The notes under the pieces were generated by a model. It saw only the letters and a program-made list of their open reading frames with translations, was not told the DNA's origin and searched no databases. Below are positions 35,276 to 43,803 of a stretch of 64,000 bases of DNA, one piece after another. The translations under genes were made by a program, and so were the position numbers. Within the stretch, counting starts at the first letter, position 1, and each line of letters begins with the position of its first letter. The stretch comes from Pseudomonadota bacterium (GTDB lineage Bacteria; Pseudomonadota; Gammaproteobacteria; Steroidobacterales; Steroidobacteraceae), in the NCBI GenBank assembly GCA_021847105.1, contig JAJZUT010000012.1, positions 52,016 to 116,015 of the forward strand. Direction: 5' to 3'.

Positions 35276-36589
35276 CTAGCGGGTTTCGCTTTCGCGGCCG
35301 AAGCCGGTCAGTTCCTGGAAAGACTTCGGCTCATCGTTCACTTTGGCGCGCGCAAGGAACCAGTCGATCACCTGATCCTCGAGCACCGCCGATTCGATCT
35401 GGCGCATGGCCTCGCGGCTCTTGCGATACGCCGAGCGCGCCTGCTCCGGATCGGGGAAGCTCGCAATGAGATCCTCGAGGCGAGCCTCGACCCGCTGGCG
35501 ATCGGCCTGCAGGCCCTCGCTCTGGATGATGTGCCCGAGGATCAGCCCGAGCGCGGCGCGCTTGCGCGCCGCGGCCTCGAACTGCTCGCGTGGGGGCAAC
35601 TGAGAGGCATCCCGCACGCCCATGTTGCGGGCCGCTTCGAGCTGCATCTGCTGCACCTGCTCATCGATGAGCGTGCGCGGCACTTCGATTGGATTGTGGC
35701 TGTGCAGCGCATCGAGCACCTGGCTGCGCAGGCGGCCACGCACCAGATCGGCGAGCTCGCGCTCCATGCTCTTGCGCACCTCGCTGCGCAGGGACTCCAC
35801 GCCGCCTTCCTCGACACCGAAGGCCCGGCAGAACGCGTCATCGACCGCCGGCAGCGATTGGGCCTCAATCTGCTTCACCGTCACCGTCAGATCGGCGCTC
35901 TTGCCGGCCAGCGTCGCATTGGTGGTGGTCTCGGCCGGAAAGGTCACGGTGACCGTACGGGTTTGCCCGACGCTCGCGCCCTTCAGCGCCGCATCGAGTT
36001 CCGGCCGGTTCTCCGGACGACCCAGCACCACCACGACATCGGTGCCATTGCCGCCCTCGAACGGCTCACCGTCCATCACCCCGGTATAGTCGATCGTCAC
36101 CCGGTCGGTGTCCTCCGCCGGCCGCTCGACGGCGGTGAACTCGGGGCGCTGACGGCGCATGCTCTCGACCATGGCATCGATGTCCGCCTCGGTCACTTGC
36201 GCGCTGGGCCGGGCGATCTCGGCCTCCTCGGGCGGTTTGACCTGGATCTGCGGCATGACTTCGAACACCGCCGCGAACTTCAGCTCGGCCCCGGGCGCCA
36301 TCGCGATCGGCTCGATGCGCGGCCCGCCCGCCGGGGTGAGGTTCTGCTCGCGCAACACCTGAGCGAGGGAGCTGCGGATCAGGTGATCGACCACTTCGGC
36401 GTGCACCTGCTCGCCAAATTGCTTGCGCACGACGGGCAGCGGCGCCTTGCCGGGTCGAAAGCCCTTCAAGCGAGCCGAGCGCGCGACCTTCTTCAGGCGC
36501 TGCTCGAACTCCTGGTTAACCTCGTCGGCCGGGACGGCCACTTCCAGACGGCGCTCCAGAGCGCCGCGGGTGGACAACGAAACCTGCAT
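35276..36589 (-). CDS. tig: Trigger factor (ribosome-associated chaperone)
   Basis: A 437-residue chaperone with peptidyl-prolyl isomerase activity. The N-terminal ribosome-binding loop has the signature GFRPGKAPLP (about residues 44-53). The FKBP-like domain follows at about 150-240 (DTDRVTIDYTGVMDGEPFEGG). The C-terminal arms are helical and charged. The length is standard (about 430). GAGG lies 7 nt upstream of the ATG. It is first in the tig-clpP-clpX-lon cluster and is preceded by tRNA-Leu. Confidence 0.96.
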   Translation of the reverse strand: MQVSLSTRGALERRLEVAVPADEVNQEFEQRLKKVARSARLKGFRPGKAPLPVVRKQFGEQVHAEVVDHLIRSSLAQVLREQNLTPAGGPRIEPIAMAPGAELKFAAVFEVMPQIQVKPPEEAEIARPSAQVTEADIDAMVESMRRQRPEFTAVERPAEDTDRVTIDYTGVMDGEPFEGGNGTDVVVVLGRPENRPELDAALKGASVGQTRTVTVTFPAETTTNATLAGKSADLTVTVKQIEAQSLPAVDDAFCRAFGVEEGGVESLRSEVRKSMERELADLVRGRLRSQVLDALHSHNPIEVPRTLIDEQVQQMQLEAARNMGVRDASQLPPREQFEAAARKRAALGLILGHIIQSEGLQADRQRVEARLEDLIASFPDPEQARSAYRKSREAMRQIESAVLEDQVIDWFLARAKVNDEPKSFQELTGFGRESETR

Positions 36590-36780
36590 TCGTGAACCTC
36601 AAGCGAATTGGGATATGCAGCGGCAATCGGCCCGATCACACCGTGTCTCAGAACCCGGCCCCGGAGCGGACCAAAACGGTGAGCCTCAAGCCAACCCGGT
36701 AACGACCGGGCGACAGCCGTGCAGGACTCGCGATTTTGCCATAGGGCGGCGCCCTTGGCACGCCCGCGATGCAGAGCGGA

Positions 36781-36865
36781 TGGTGCGAAAGGAGAGACTC
36801 GAACTCTCACGGGTTACCCCACTGGATCCTAAGTCCAGCGCGTCTACCAGTTCCGCCACTTTCGC
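36781..36865 (-). tRNA. tRNA-Leu (TAG)
   Basis: An 85-nt class II tRNA with encoded CCA. The acceptor stem is GCGAAAG/CTTTCGC, the anticodon stem CTGGA/TCCAG encloses CTTAGGA (anticodon TAG), there is a variable arm TGGGGTAACCCG, and the T-arm is GAGAGTTCGAGTCTCTC. Confidence 0.96.
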
Positions 36866-36910
36866 GCCCGCCTGCCGGGGTGTGCCCGCCCCGCCGGGGT
36901 CAATTTTCCA

Positions 36911-37150
36911 TTATAACCGGCTCAGGCGCTCGATCTGATCCGCAATGGCACTCGCGACCGTGCGCTGCAGCAGACACGCAATGTCAGCGTCGAGCTCGCA
37001 GTTCTGCTGACGCAGGGCCGCGGCGGCCACCACCACCAGGGCACGGATCTCCCCGAGCCGCAGGCGAGCCTCCTGCAAGGCCCGAGCGGTCGCGGCGGGA
37101 CCCACCCTCGGGCGCCTCTCGCACAAGCCTGTTCGCTGCTCGGTTGCCAT
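36911..37150 (-). CDS. Small hypothetical protein, 79 aa
   Basis: Not recognised. It opens MATEQRTGLCERRPRVG and has helical, alanine-rich segments (ARALQEARLRLGEIRALVVVAAAALRQQN and LLQRTVASAIADQIERLSRL). It is divergent from the helix-turn-helix regulator at 37298 and shares a 147-bp intergenic region with it that contains an inverted repeat. No strong ribosome-binding site. It may be a small partner or target of that regulator. Confidence 0.4.
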   Translation of the reverse strand: MATEQRTGLCERRPRVGPAATARALQEARLRLGEIRALVVVAAAALRQQNCELDADIACLLQRTVASAIADQIERLSRL

Positions 37151-37229
37151 CCCACCATCGCTACCGCCGGGGCGACGGACGATCCGCCGTCCTGCGATTC
37201 CGCACTTTTGTAAATCATAGCGTGAATCA

Positions 37230-37264
37230 TCACGTCAAACAACGTTTTTGTGCTGTTTACGTGA
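37230..37264. promoter_or_regulatory. Inverted repeat, possible operator in a divergent intergenic region
   Basis: The arms TCACGTCAAAC (37230-37240) and GTTTACGTGA (37255-37264) are near-perfect inverses with a 14-bp spacer. They lie in a locally AT-rich stretch between the divergent 79-residue gene and the helix-turn-helix regulator gene, about 34 bp before the regulator's ATG. Confidence 0.4.
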
Positions 37265-37297
37265 CTTTTAGATCGGAATGGATTACATTCGTGTCCC

Positions 37298-37765
37298 ATG
37301 GCGAACGACTCGACGCTCCCGGTACCGCCCAGCGGCTTCCCAGCCCGCCTGCGGCAACGACTCGAGCGCTTCGGCAGCGTCAGCGCGCTGGCGCTCGCGA
37401 TTCAGCGCTCCGAGAGCGCGGTGCGCAAATGGTTGCGGGGCGAATCCGAGCCGAGCGTCACCGACCTGCGCGCGATTGGCGAGATCACGCAGACTCGGAT
37501 CGACTGGCTCGTCAGCGGCGAGGGGGTGCCCGAGACGGACCCCGTGCTGCGCGACCCGGCGGCGCCGTACCGGCAAGCAACCGCACCGCTCGATCTGGCG
37601 CTGCTCGAGTCCGTGATCGGCGCCATCGAGACCCGACTGCGCGAGAGCGGCACGAGGCTGCCGGCGCTGAAGCATGCGACGCTGATTGCCACCTGCTACG
37701 ATCTGGCGCGCAACGGCAGCCCCGATGCGCAGCTGATTGCCAGACTTGTGAAGCTCGCCGGCTGA
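37298..37765 (+). CDS. Cro/CI-type helix-turn-helix transcriptional regulator
   Basis: A 155-residue cytoplasmic regulator. The helix-turn-helix lies at about residues 22-55 (GSVSALALAIQRSESAVRKWLRG, then EPSVTDLRAIGEITQTRIDWL), as in XRE regulators of prophage type. The remaining residues (about 75-150) are helical and may dimerise. It is divergent from a small unknown gene and followed 31 bp later by a histidine kinase. The inverted repeat at 37230-37264 is a candidate binding site. Targets are unknown. Confidence 0.75.
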   Translation: MANDSTLPVPPSGFPARLRQRLERFGSVSALALAIQRSESAVRKWLRGESEPSVTDLRAIGEITQTRIDWLVSGEGVPETDPVLRDPAAPYRQATAPLDLALLESVIGAIETRLRESGTRLPALKHATLIATCYDLARNGSPDAQLIARLVKLAG

Positions 37766-37796
37766 GCGCCCCGCAAATCACTGTAATTCTCACCGC

Positions 37797-38609
37797 ATGT
37801 TCGGGAAATTACGTAGAGACTTTCGGTCAACAGCCGGGCCAGTATTCCGCATGACTCAAACGAACGCCCGCATCGACGAGGCCAACCGCCGCCTCCAAGA
37901 GCGGCTGATGCACGTCTCGCGCCTGGCTGCCGTCGGCGAGATGGCCTCAGGGGTCGCGCACGAGCTGAATCAGCCGCTCGCGGCGGTCGCCAACTACGCA
38001 CAGGCCTGCGAGCGCCTGCTCGGGCTGCCCAACCCCGACCTCGAGGAGGTGCGCGATGCGCTGCGGCAGATCACTGCCCAGGCGGTACGCGCCGGGGACA
38101 TCATCAGTCGGTTGCGTGGCCTGACGCGCGCCCGCGAGTCGCTCGGTGAGCTCACCGACGTCAATGTCCTGATCCTCGAGCTGGCCGATCTGATCGAGTC
38201 CGATGCGCGCCTGCACGAGGCCACGTGCCGGTTCGAGCTCGGCAAGGGGCTCCCGCCGATCGCCCTCGACCGTGCGCAGATCCAGCAGGTGATCTTCACT
38301 CTCGTGCGCAACGCGTTGGAGGCGCTCAATGACCGGCCGCCCGGCGCGCGCGAGGTCGTGGTCAGTACCGCGCGCGCCCCGGACGGGGATGTGCTGATCG
38401 AAGTGCGCGACAACGGGCCGGGTATCTCAGCGCAGATCCTCGAGCGTCTGTTTGATCCCTTTTGCACCACCAAGCCGGCCGGAACCGGACTCGGTCTGGC
38501 CAGCAGCCGCACCATCGCCCGCTCCCACGGCGGCACTCTCGAGCACCGGCCCAACACCCCCGCCGGGGCCTGCTTCGTGCTGCGCCTGCCCCCGCCGGCC
38601 CGACGCTGA
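37797..38609 (+). CDS. Orphan sensor histidine kinase (HisKA-HATPase), no sensor domain
   Basis: A 270-residue soluble kinase core. The phosphoacceptor is His at about residue 55 in ASGVAHELNQPLAAV, a FixL/DctB-type H-box. The ATP-binding part has an N-box around FTLVRNALEALND, a G1 box DNGPGI and a G2 box GTGLGLASS. There is no PAS or membrane domain and no response regulator nearby, so its input and partner are unknown. The start could be the ATG at 37797 or the one at 37851; neither has a clear ribosome-binding site. It may be co-transcribed with the upstream regulator. Confidence 0.85.
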   Translation: MFGKLRRDFRSTAGPVFRMTQTNARIDEANRRLQERLMHVSRLAAVGEMASGVAHELNQPLAAVANYAQACERLLGLPNPDLEEVRDALRQITAQAVRAGDIISRLRGLTRARESLGELTDVNVLILELADLIESDARLHEATCRFELGKGLPPIALDRAQIQQVIFTLVRNALEALNDRPPGAREVVVSTARAPDGDVLIEVRDNGPGISAQILERLFDPFCTTKPAGTGLGLASSRTIARSHGGTLEHRPNTPAGACFVLRLPPPARR

Positions 38610-38740
38610 CGGCGATGTCGACTTCCTGCCGTCCAAGCCCTGGGCGGGCGGCACGGCGAGCGCAGGGCCGCGCGCTAAGAGCGCGCTGAGCAGCGCCGGT
38701 GCACGGGCGCCAGGACAAGCCCGCAGCAGGGTACTCGGGC

Positions 38741-38962
38741 TCAGGTCTGCGCCTGAATCTGCGCCTGATAGCCCGGGGGTCCGAGCACGCTCACCAACCG
38801 CTCCGGCTGAACGCGCGCCGGATCGAACTGGACTTGCGCCTCGCCGCTCTCGAAGCTCACCTGCGCGGATGCAACGCCCGGCTCGCGCTCGAGCAGGCGC
38901 TTGATCGACTGGGCGCAGCCGCCGCAATGCATCCCCTGGATCTTCAGTCGCACCGATTGCAT
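38741..38962 (-). CDS. copZ: CopZ-like heavy-metal (HMA) copper chaperone
   Basis: A 73-residue single HMA domain. The metal site is GMHCGGC (C13 and C16) in the first loop, with the typical beta-alpha-beta-beta-alpha-beta outline (SVRLKIQGMHC ... VASAQVSFESGEAQVQFD ... LVSVLGPPGYQ). It likely carries Cu(I) to the CopA ATPase at 39969-42386. The ATG at 38962 sits just downstream of a MerR-type promoter, whose 20-bp spacer matches that of the copA promoter. Longer in-frame extensions upstream overlap that promoter and were rejected. Confidence 0.9.
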   Translation of the reverse strand: MQSVRLKIQGMHCGGCAQSIKRLLEREPGVASAQVSFESGEAQVQFDPARVQPERLVSVLGPPGYQAQIQAQT

Positions 38963-38992
38963 GTTCCGTTCGCTCCTGTGGGCCTGTCCAAC

Positions 38993-39024
38993 ACGATACG
39001 CCCTGGAGCGCACTCCAGGGTCAA
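38993..39024 (-). promoter_or_regulatory. MerR-family-type promoter (20-bp spacer) of copZ
   Basis: Minus-strand TTGACC (39019-39024) and TATCGT (38993-38998) are 20 bp apart, with the dyad CTGGAGTGCGCTCCAG in the spacer. Long-spacer promoters with such a dyad are the hallmark of CueR/ZntR-type activators, which untwist the DNA when metal is bound. Confidence 0.8.
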
Positions 39025-39125
39025 GCGCCAAGCGGCGATCGGTCGCTTCACGTAAACTCGGCGTTAGGCGCACCGTGCGCGATCCCCGCCCTGCGCGCCA
39101 CCCGATCCACACCGCCGGAGCATCC

Positions 39126-39956
39126 GTGCCCATATTTTCCCGTAGCGCGCCGCGCCTGGCGCGCCTCGTCGCGGTCGGCCTCGCCGCCGTGCTACTCGCC
39201 CCAATGGCCTCGAGCCGTGCCGGCACCGACGCCTCTGCCCTGCCGCCGCCACCGCCGGCACTCGCTACGCTCATCCGCGCCGGCAAGGTCAAACTGCTCA
39301 GCCGATTCCCCTCGGACGTGCCGGGGCTCACCGGTTACGTGGTGCGCTTTCACTCGAGCACGGCCGTGGTCTACGGCTCGCACGGGTACTTGTTCACCGG
39401 CGAGCTGATCTCGCCGCAGGGAGTCGACCTCGACAGCCTCTACCGCGCGCGGTATGCGCCGGTCGACACCGCTGCGGTGATCCGACGGCTCGAACGGGCC
39501 GGACACCTTATCAGCGAAGGACCCGCGCGCGCGCCGCTGCTCTACGCGATCATCGATCCGAACTGCAGCTTCTGCTACCGCCTCTACCACATGGCCGAGC
39601 CGCTCATCGGCGCCGGCCGCCTGCAGGTGCGTTGGGTGTTGGTGGGTTTCCTCGAGCGCACCAGCCAGGCACGTGCGGCGGCGATCCTGGCCGCGGCAAA
39701 CCCCACGCAGGCGCTGCGCATCGACGAGGACCGCTTCGACGTCGCGCGCGAACACGGCGGCTTCCCCCCGGCGCAGCAGATCGGCCCGGCGATCCTCCGG
39801 GTGTTGAAGACCCACTTGGATGCAATGAGCGATATCGGCGGCAACGGCACCCCGACGCTCCTGTACCGCGCGCCGCACGGAACCTGGCAGACCCAGGTGG
39901 GGCTGCCCACCCAACGCTGGCTGGATGCGTACGCACAGCCGGCCGCCCGGCGCTGA
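39126..39956 (+). CDS. DsbC/DsbG-like periplasmic thiol:disulfide protein
   Basis: A 276-residue exported protein with a thioredoxin fold. The start GTG at 39126 has GGAG 6 nt upstream. The signal peptide covers about residues 1-32. The N-terminal part (about 45-125) resembles the DsbC/DsbG dimerisation domain. The redox motif is C147-x-x-C150 in IDPNCSFCYRLY, and a cis-Pro follows in GGNGTPTLLYR. It lies between copZ and copA and next to the cytochrome oxidase operon, so a role in keeping thiols reduced for Cu-site assembly, or in coping with copper-induced disulfides, is plausible but unproven. Confidence 0.85.
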   Translation: MPIFSRSAPRLARLVAVGLAAVLLAPMASSRAGTDASALPPPPPALATLIRAGKVKLLSRFPSDVPGLTGYVVRFHSSTAVVYGSHGYLFTGELISPQGVDLDSLYRARYAPVDTAAVIRRLERAGHLISEGPARAPLLYAIIDPNCSFCYRLYHMAEPLIGAGRLQVRWVLVGFLERTSQARAAAILAAANPTQALRIDEDRFDVAREHGGFPPAQQIGPAILRVLKTHLDAMSDIGGNGTPTLLYRAPHGTWQTQVGLPTQRWLDAYAQPAARR

Positions 39957-39968
39957 ACCGGCGGGCGG

Positions 39969-42386
39969 TTAAGGGCGGCCGGCCGACGGCCGCCAGCGGC
40001 GCAGCAGCAGCGCGTTCGACACGACGCTCACCGAGGAGAGCGCCATGGCCGCGCCAGCGAGCATGGGGTTGAGCAGCCCGAACGCCGCCGCCGGCAGTCC
40101 GATCACGTTGTAGACAAACGCCCAGAACAGCCCCTGGCGGATCTTGCGGTAGGTCGCGCGACTAACGGCGATGGCGTCACCGACCAGACGGGGATCGCCG
40201 CGCATCAGCGTGATTGCGGCCGTCTCGAGCGCTGCATCGGCACCCGTGCCCATCGCCATGCCCACATCGGCCGCGGCGAGCGCCGGCGCATCGTTGATGC
40301 CATCGCCGACCATGCCCACCCGATGTCCCGCGGCCTGTAGCTGGCGGATCTGCTCGGCCTTCTCGGCCGGACGCACCTCGCTCAGCACGCGCCCGATGCC
40401 GAGCGCCGCGGCCACCGGCGCCGCGGCGCCGGCGTGATCCCCGCTGAGCAGCACGATCTCGACCCCCAGAGCCTTCAGCGTGCGCACCGCTGCGGGCGCG
40501 GCCGGCTTGATCGGATCGGCACAGGCAATCAGTCCCAGGCAGCGCGCCGCGCCGGTGAGCTCCCCGATCCACATCACCGTACGCCCCTGGGCCTCCCACT
40601 CGCCCGCTGCCGCCTCACCCGCACCGATCGGGACCTGCAGCTCCTGCATCAACGCCCGATTGCCGACGGCGAGGCGCCGCCCGGCCAGGCGTGCAATCAA
40701 GCCCTCTCCCGGGCGCGCCTGAAATTCCTCGAGCGCGGGCAGGGGCAGACCGTCGGCCTGCGCGCGCGCCAGCACGGCGCGGGCGAGCGGGTGCTCGCTG
40801 CCACTCTGTGCCGCTGCCGTGAGCGCGAGCAGCTCGCTCTCGGGCATCCCCTCGGCCCGCACCGCGACGACCGCCGGACGGCCGGCGGTGAGGGTGCCGG
40901 TCTTGTCGAACACCACCGTGTCGAGCCGGTGGGCCTGCTCGAGCGCCTCGGCGTCACGGATCAGAATACCGGCGCGGGCTGCAGCGCCCGTACCGACCAT
41001 GAGCGCCGTGGGCGTGGCGAGCCCGAGCGCGCACGGACAGGCAATCACGAGCACCGAGACGGCCGCGATCACCCCCCCGGCGAAATCCCCGGCCGCCAGC
41101 CACCAGCCGAGCCAGGCGATCAGCGCCACACCGAGCACAACCGGCACAAATACGCCGGCGACCCGATCGACCAGGCGCTGAACCGGCGGTTTGCGCGCCT
41201 GGGCGCCCTCGACGAGCGCAATGATGCGCGCCAGCATCGAGTGCTCGGCCGTAGCGCGCGTCTCGATGCGCAGCAACCCACTGCCGTTGATGGCCCCGCC
41301 ACTCACCGCATCCCCCACGGCACGGGTGACTGGCAGACTCTCCCCGGTCAGCAGGCTCTCGTCGAGCTCGCTCGTGCCGCTGCGCACAATGCCGTCGAGC
41401 GGCACTCGCTCCCCGGGCCGCACCACCACCAGGTCGCCCACCGCGACCGCTTCGATGGGCAGCTCAATTTCCCCGCCGTCGCGCAGAACCCGGGCCCGCT
41501 GCGGGCGCAGCGCCATCAGTTCGCGGATCGCTGCGGTCGTGGCGCGCTTGGCGCGCGCCTCGAGCCACCTGCCCGCGCTCACCAGCGTGATCACCACCGC
41601 CGCGGAATCAAAGTACAGCGGCGGATGCAGGCGCGTCAGCAGCAGCCAGAAGCTGTAGAAATAGGCAGCCGAGGTGCCGAGTGCGACCAGCACGTCCATG
41701 TTGCCCACCCCGGCGCGCAACGCTCGCCAGGCCCCCCGGTAAAACCGCGCCCCGATCACGCCCTGCACGACCGTGGCGAGCGCGAACTGCAGCCACGGCG
41801 CCAGTGCGACACCCAGCATCGGCAGGAGCAGCGGCGCACTGAGCAGCGCCGCCAGCGCGAGCCGGACACTCTCGTGGCGGAACCGTGCGGCCTGCTCGGC
41901 CTCGAGACGGGCCTCGCGGGCGGCATCGCCGGTGAGCTCGGCCTCGTAGCCGGCGCGCTGCACAGCCGCGAGCAGCGACGCAACGGATGGAGCGGCCCCG
42001 AGGCTGCGCACCGTGGCACGCTCGGTGGCGAGGTTGACCGTCGCCTCGAGCACACCGGGCAGCGCACGCAGCGCGCTCTCCACCCGCAGAGCGCAGGTGG
42101 CACAGGTCATGCCCGAGATGGCGAACTCGCGGGTCTGTTCAGGCACCTCGTAGCCGGCGGCGCGCACCGTTTCGGCGAGCTCCCCGGCACTGATCCGAGC
42201 GGCATCGAAGTGCACATCGGCCCGCTCGGTCGCCAAGTTCACCGTCGCGCTCACCGAAGGGAGCGCATTGAGCGCGCGCTCGACGCGCGAGACGCAGCTC
42301 GCGCAGGTCATGCCCTCGATCGGCAGGCTCAGCTGATCAGCGCCCATCTGGGCGGCGGGAACGGCCACATCCGGCTCCTTCTGCAC
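39969..42386 (-). CDS. copA: Cu(I)-exporting P1B-type ATPase CopA
   Basis: An 805-residue membrane pump that exports Cu(I) from the cytoplasm. Two N-terminal HMA domains carry GMTCASC (C28, C31) and GMTCATC (C95, C98). The membrane metal site is [11 protein letters not shown] (CPC). The phosphorylation site is DKTGTLTAG, the nucleotide and hinge motif is [20 protein letters not shown], and about eight membrane helices are visible. CPC plus two HMA domains is typical of Cu(I) exporters. It converges on the DsbG-like gene with 12 bp between stops. A long-spacer MerR-type promoter precedes it. Confidence 0.95.
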   Translation of the reverse strand: MQKEPDVAVPAAQMGADQLSLPIEGMTCASCVSRVERALNALPSVSATVNLATERADVHFDAARISAGELAETVRAAGYEVPEQTREFAISGMTCATCALRVESALRALPGVLEATVNLATERATVRSLGAAPSVASLLAAVQRAGYEAELTGDAAREARLEAEQAARFRHESVRLALAALLSAPLLLPMLGVALAPWLQFALATVVQGVIGARFYRGAWRALRAGVGNMDVLVALGTSAAYFYSFWLLLTRLHPPLYFDSAAVVITLVSAGRWLEARAKRATTAAIRELMALRPQRARVLRDGGEIELPIEAVAVGDLVVVRPGERVPLDGIVRSGTSELDESLLTGESLPVTRAVGDAVSGGAINGSGLLRIETRATAEHSMLARIIALVEGAQARKPPVQRLVDRVAGVFVPVVLGVALIAWLGWWLAAGDFAGGVIAAVSVLVIACPCALGLATPTALMVGTGAAARAGILIRDAEALEQAHRLDTVVFDKTGTLTAGRPAVVAVRAEGMPESELLALTAAAQSGSEHPLARAVLARAQADGLPLPALEEFQARPGEGLIARLAGRRLAVGNRALMQELQVPIGAGEAAAGEWEAQGRTVMWIGELTGAARCLGLIACADPIKPAAPAAVRTLKALGVEIVLLSGDHAGAAAPVAAALGIGRVLSEVRPAEKAEQIRQLQAAGHRVGMVGDGINDAPALAAADVGMAMGTGADAALETAAITLMRGDPRLVGDAIAVSRATYRKIRQGLFWAFVYNVIGLPAAAFGLLNPMLAGAAMALSSVSVVSNALLLRRWRPSAGRP

Positions 42387-42416
42387 AACCTCCGGCCACA
42401 GCGCCGGACCGGATGC

Positions 42417-42448
42417 ATCCTAGCCCCTGGAGTGCCGTCCGGAGTCAA
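42417..42448 (-). promoter_or_regulatory. MerR-family-type promoter (20-bp spacer) of copA
   Basis: Minus-strand TTGACT (42443-42448) and TAGGAT (42417-42422) are 20 bp apart with an imperfect dyad (CCGGACGGCACTCCAGG) in the spacer. The layout equals that of the copZ promoter, so one metal-sensing regulator probably controls both. The regulator gene is not in this window. Confidence 0.7.
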
Positions 42449-42551
42449 GCCGGGGCCCCCGCCCGGGCGCAGAGGGCGCATTGACGCTGCGTTGACGGTG
42501 CTCTGTTGGACTATGTCCACGATCGGATATTTCCTCAGGGGCGGCGACGAT

Positions 42552-43769
42552 ATGTCGGGGGAAAAAATCCTGCAGCTCGGGCTGCTCGGTATGGCGGGTA
42601 CGGTGGGTCTGGCAGGACCGGCCGCCGCGCGGGCGTTTTACAACTTTCAGACGCCGGTCACGCCCATCGGGCGCGACGTCCTGTTCATCCACGATTTGTT
42701 CCTGATCATCATCGCCATCCTGTTCCTGATCGGCACCGGCGCGCTGCTCTATTCGGTGTTCGCGCACAGCCGCCGCCGGCGCGCCCACGCGGCCACCTTC
42801 ACCCAGCCGGTCGGGCGCAAACAGTGGCTGTGGGCGAGCACCCCGTTCGTGGCGCTGCTCATCATTGATTATCTGATTCTCGGCATCCCGGCGCTGCACT
42901 CGATCTGGGCGCTCGCCGACACCGCCGATGCGCAGATGACCGTGCAGGTGACCGCGCACCAGTGGCACTGGCAGTACCAGTATCCCGCCTACGGCATCGG
43001 CTTCAGCAGCGATCTGTCCACGCCGCAGCAGCAGATTGACAATCAGGCACCGAAAAATCCGCATTTCCTGCTCCAGGTCGATCACCCGCTCGTGCTGCCC
43101 ACGCACGAGAAGATCCGGCTCATGCTTGCCTCGAGCGATGTCATCCACGCCTTCTGGGTGCCCGCCTTCGGCATCAAGCAGGATGTGGTGCCCGGCTACC
43201 TGCGCAAGACCTGGGTGCAGATCGACAAGCCCGGGGTGTATCGCGGACAGTGCGCGGAGCTCTGTGGCGTCGGTCATGCCTTCATGCCCATCGTGGTACG
43301 CGCCGTGAGCCCGGCCCAGTTCCAACAGTGGGTCACGCAGGAACGGGCGCGTGAGGCGGCCGTCGCGGCCACCGCAAGCGCCACCTACAGCGAGACGCAG
43401 CTGCTCGCGCAGGGCCGGCACGTGTTTCAGACCCTCTGCGCGGCCTGCCATCAGTTGAACGGCCTCGGCCTGCCGGGTGCGTTCCCGCCGATCGCCGCCG
43501 GCCATCCCTTCGCCGCCAGCGCGCCGATGATCGCCGCGCTGCGCGCGCGCGGCTTTTACCGCCAGGGCGAGATCGTAGAGGGCCCGGTGGTGAACCACAT
43601 CCGCATCGTGCTGCACGGCATTCCGGGCACCCCGATGCCTGCGTTCGCCGCGCAGCTCTCGGCCGCCGATATCGCCGCGGTCATCACCTACGAGCGCAAC
43701 GACTTCGGCAACCACACCGGCGATGTGATCGAGCCGGCGCAGGTTGCGGCCCTCGAGGACGGGCACTGA
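42552..43769 (+). CDS. coxB: caa3-type cytochrome c oxidase subunit II with C-terminal cytochrome c domain
   Basis: A 405-residue subunit that receives electrons and passes them via CuA to subunit I. An N-terminal signal-like helix and two membrane helices (about 40-65 and 90-110) precede the CuA domain: the His in SDVIHAFWVP and the CAELCGVGHAFM cluster (C-x3-C-x3-H-x2-M). A cytochrome c domain follows, with CAACH and a Met ligand in GTPMPAF. The fused heme c makes it caa3-like. I favour the ATG at 42552 (AGGGG upstream) over one at 42513. First gene of the coxB-A-C-ctaG operon, on the opposite strand to copA. Confidence 0.95.
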   Translation: MSGEKILQLGLLGMAGTVGLAGPAAARAFYNFQTPVTPIGRDVLFIHDLFLIIIAILFLIGTGALLYSVFAHSRRRRAHAATFTQPVGRKQWLWASTPFVALLIIDYLILGIPALHSIWALADTADAQMTVQVTAHQWHWQYQYPAYGIGFSSDLSTPQQQIDNQAPKNPHFLLQVDHPLVLPTHEKIRLMLASSDVIHAFWVPAFGIKQDVVPGYLRKTWVQIDKPGVYRGQCAELCGVGHAFMPIVVRAVSPAQFQQWVTQERAREAAVAATASATYSETQLLAQGRHVFQTLCAACHQLNGLGLPGAFPPIAAGHPFAASAPMIAALRARGFYRQGEIVEGPVVNHIRIVLHGIPGTPMPAFAAQLSAADIAAVITYERNDFGNHTGDVIEPAQVAALEDGH

Positions 43770-43803
43770 AGCGGCGCACCGATCCCCTGCCCTGGAGAGT
43801 CGC

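Noticed and set aside
40434..42551. A long in-frame extension upstream of coxB
   Set aside because: It runs antisense through copA, lacks domains, and the signal-like helix with a ribosome-binding site marks the true start at 42552.
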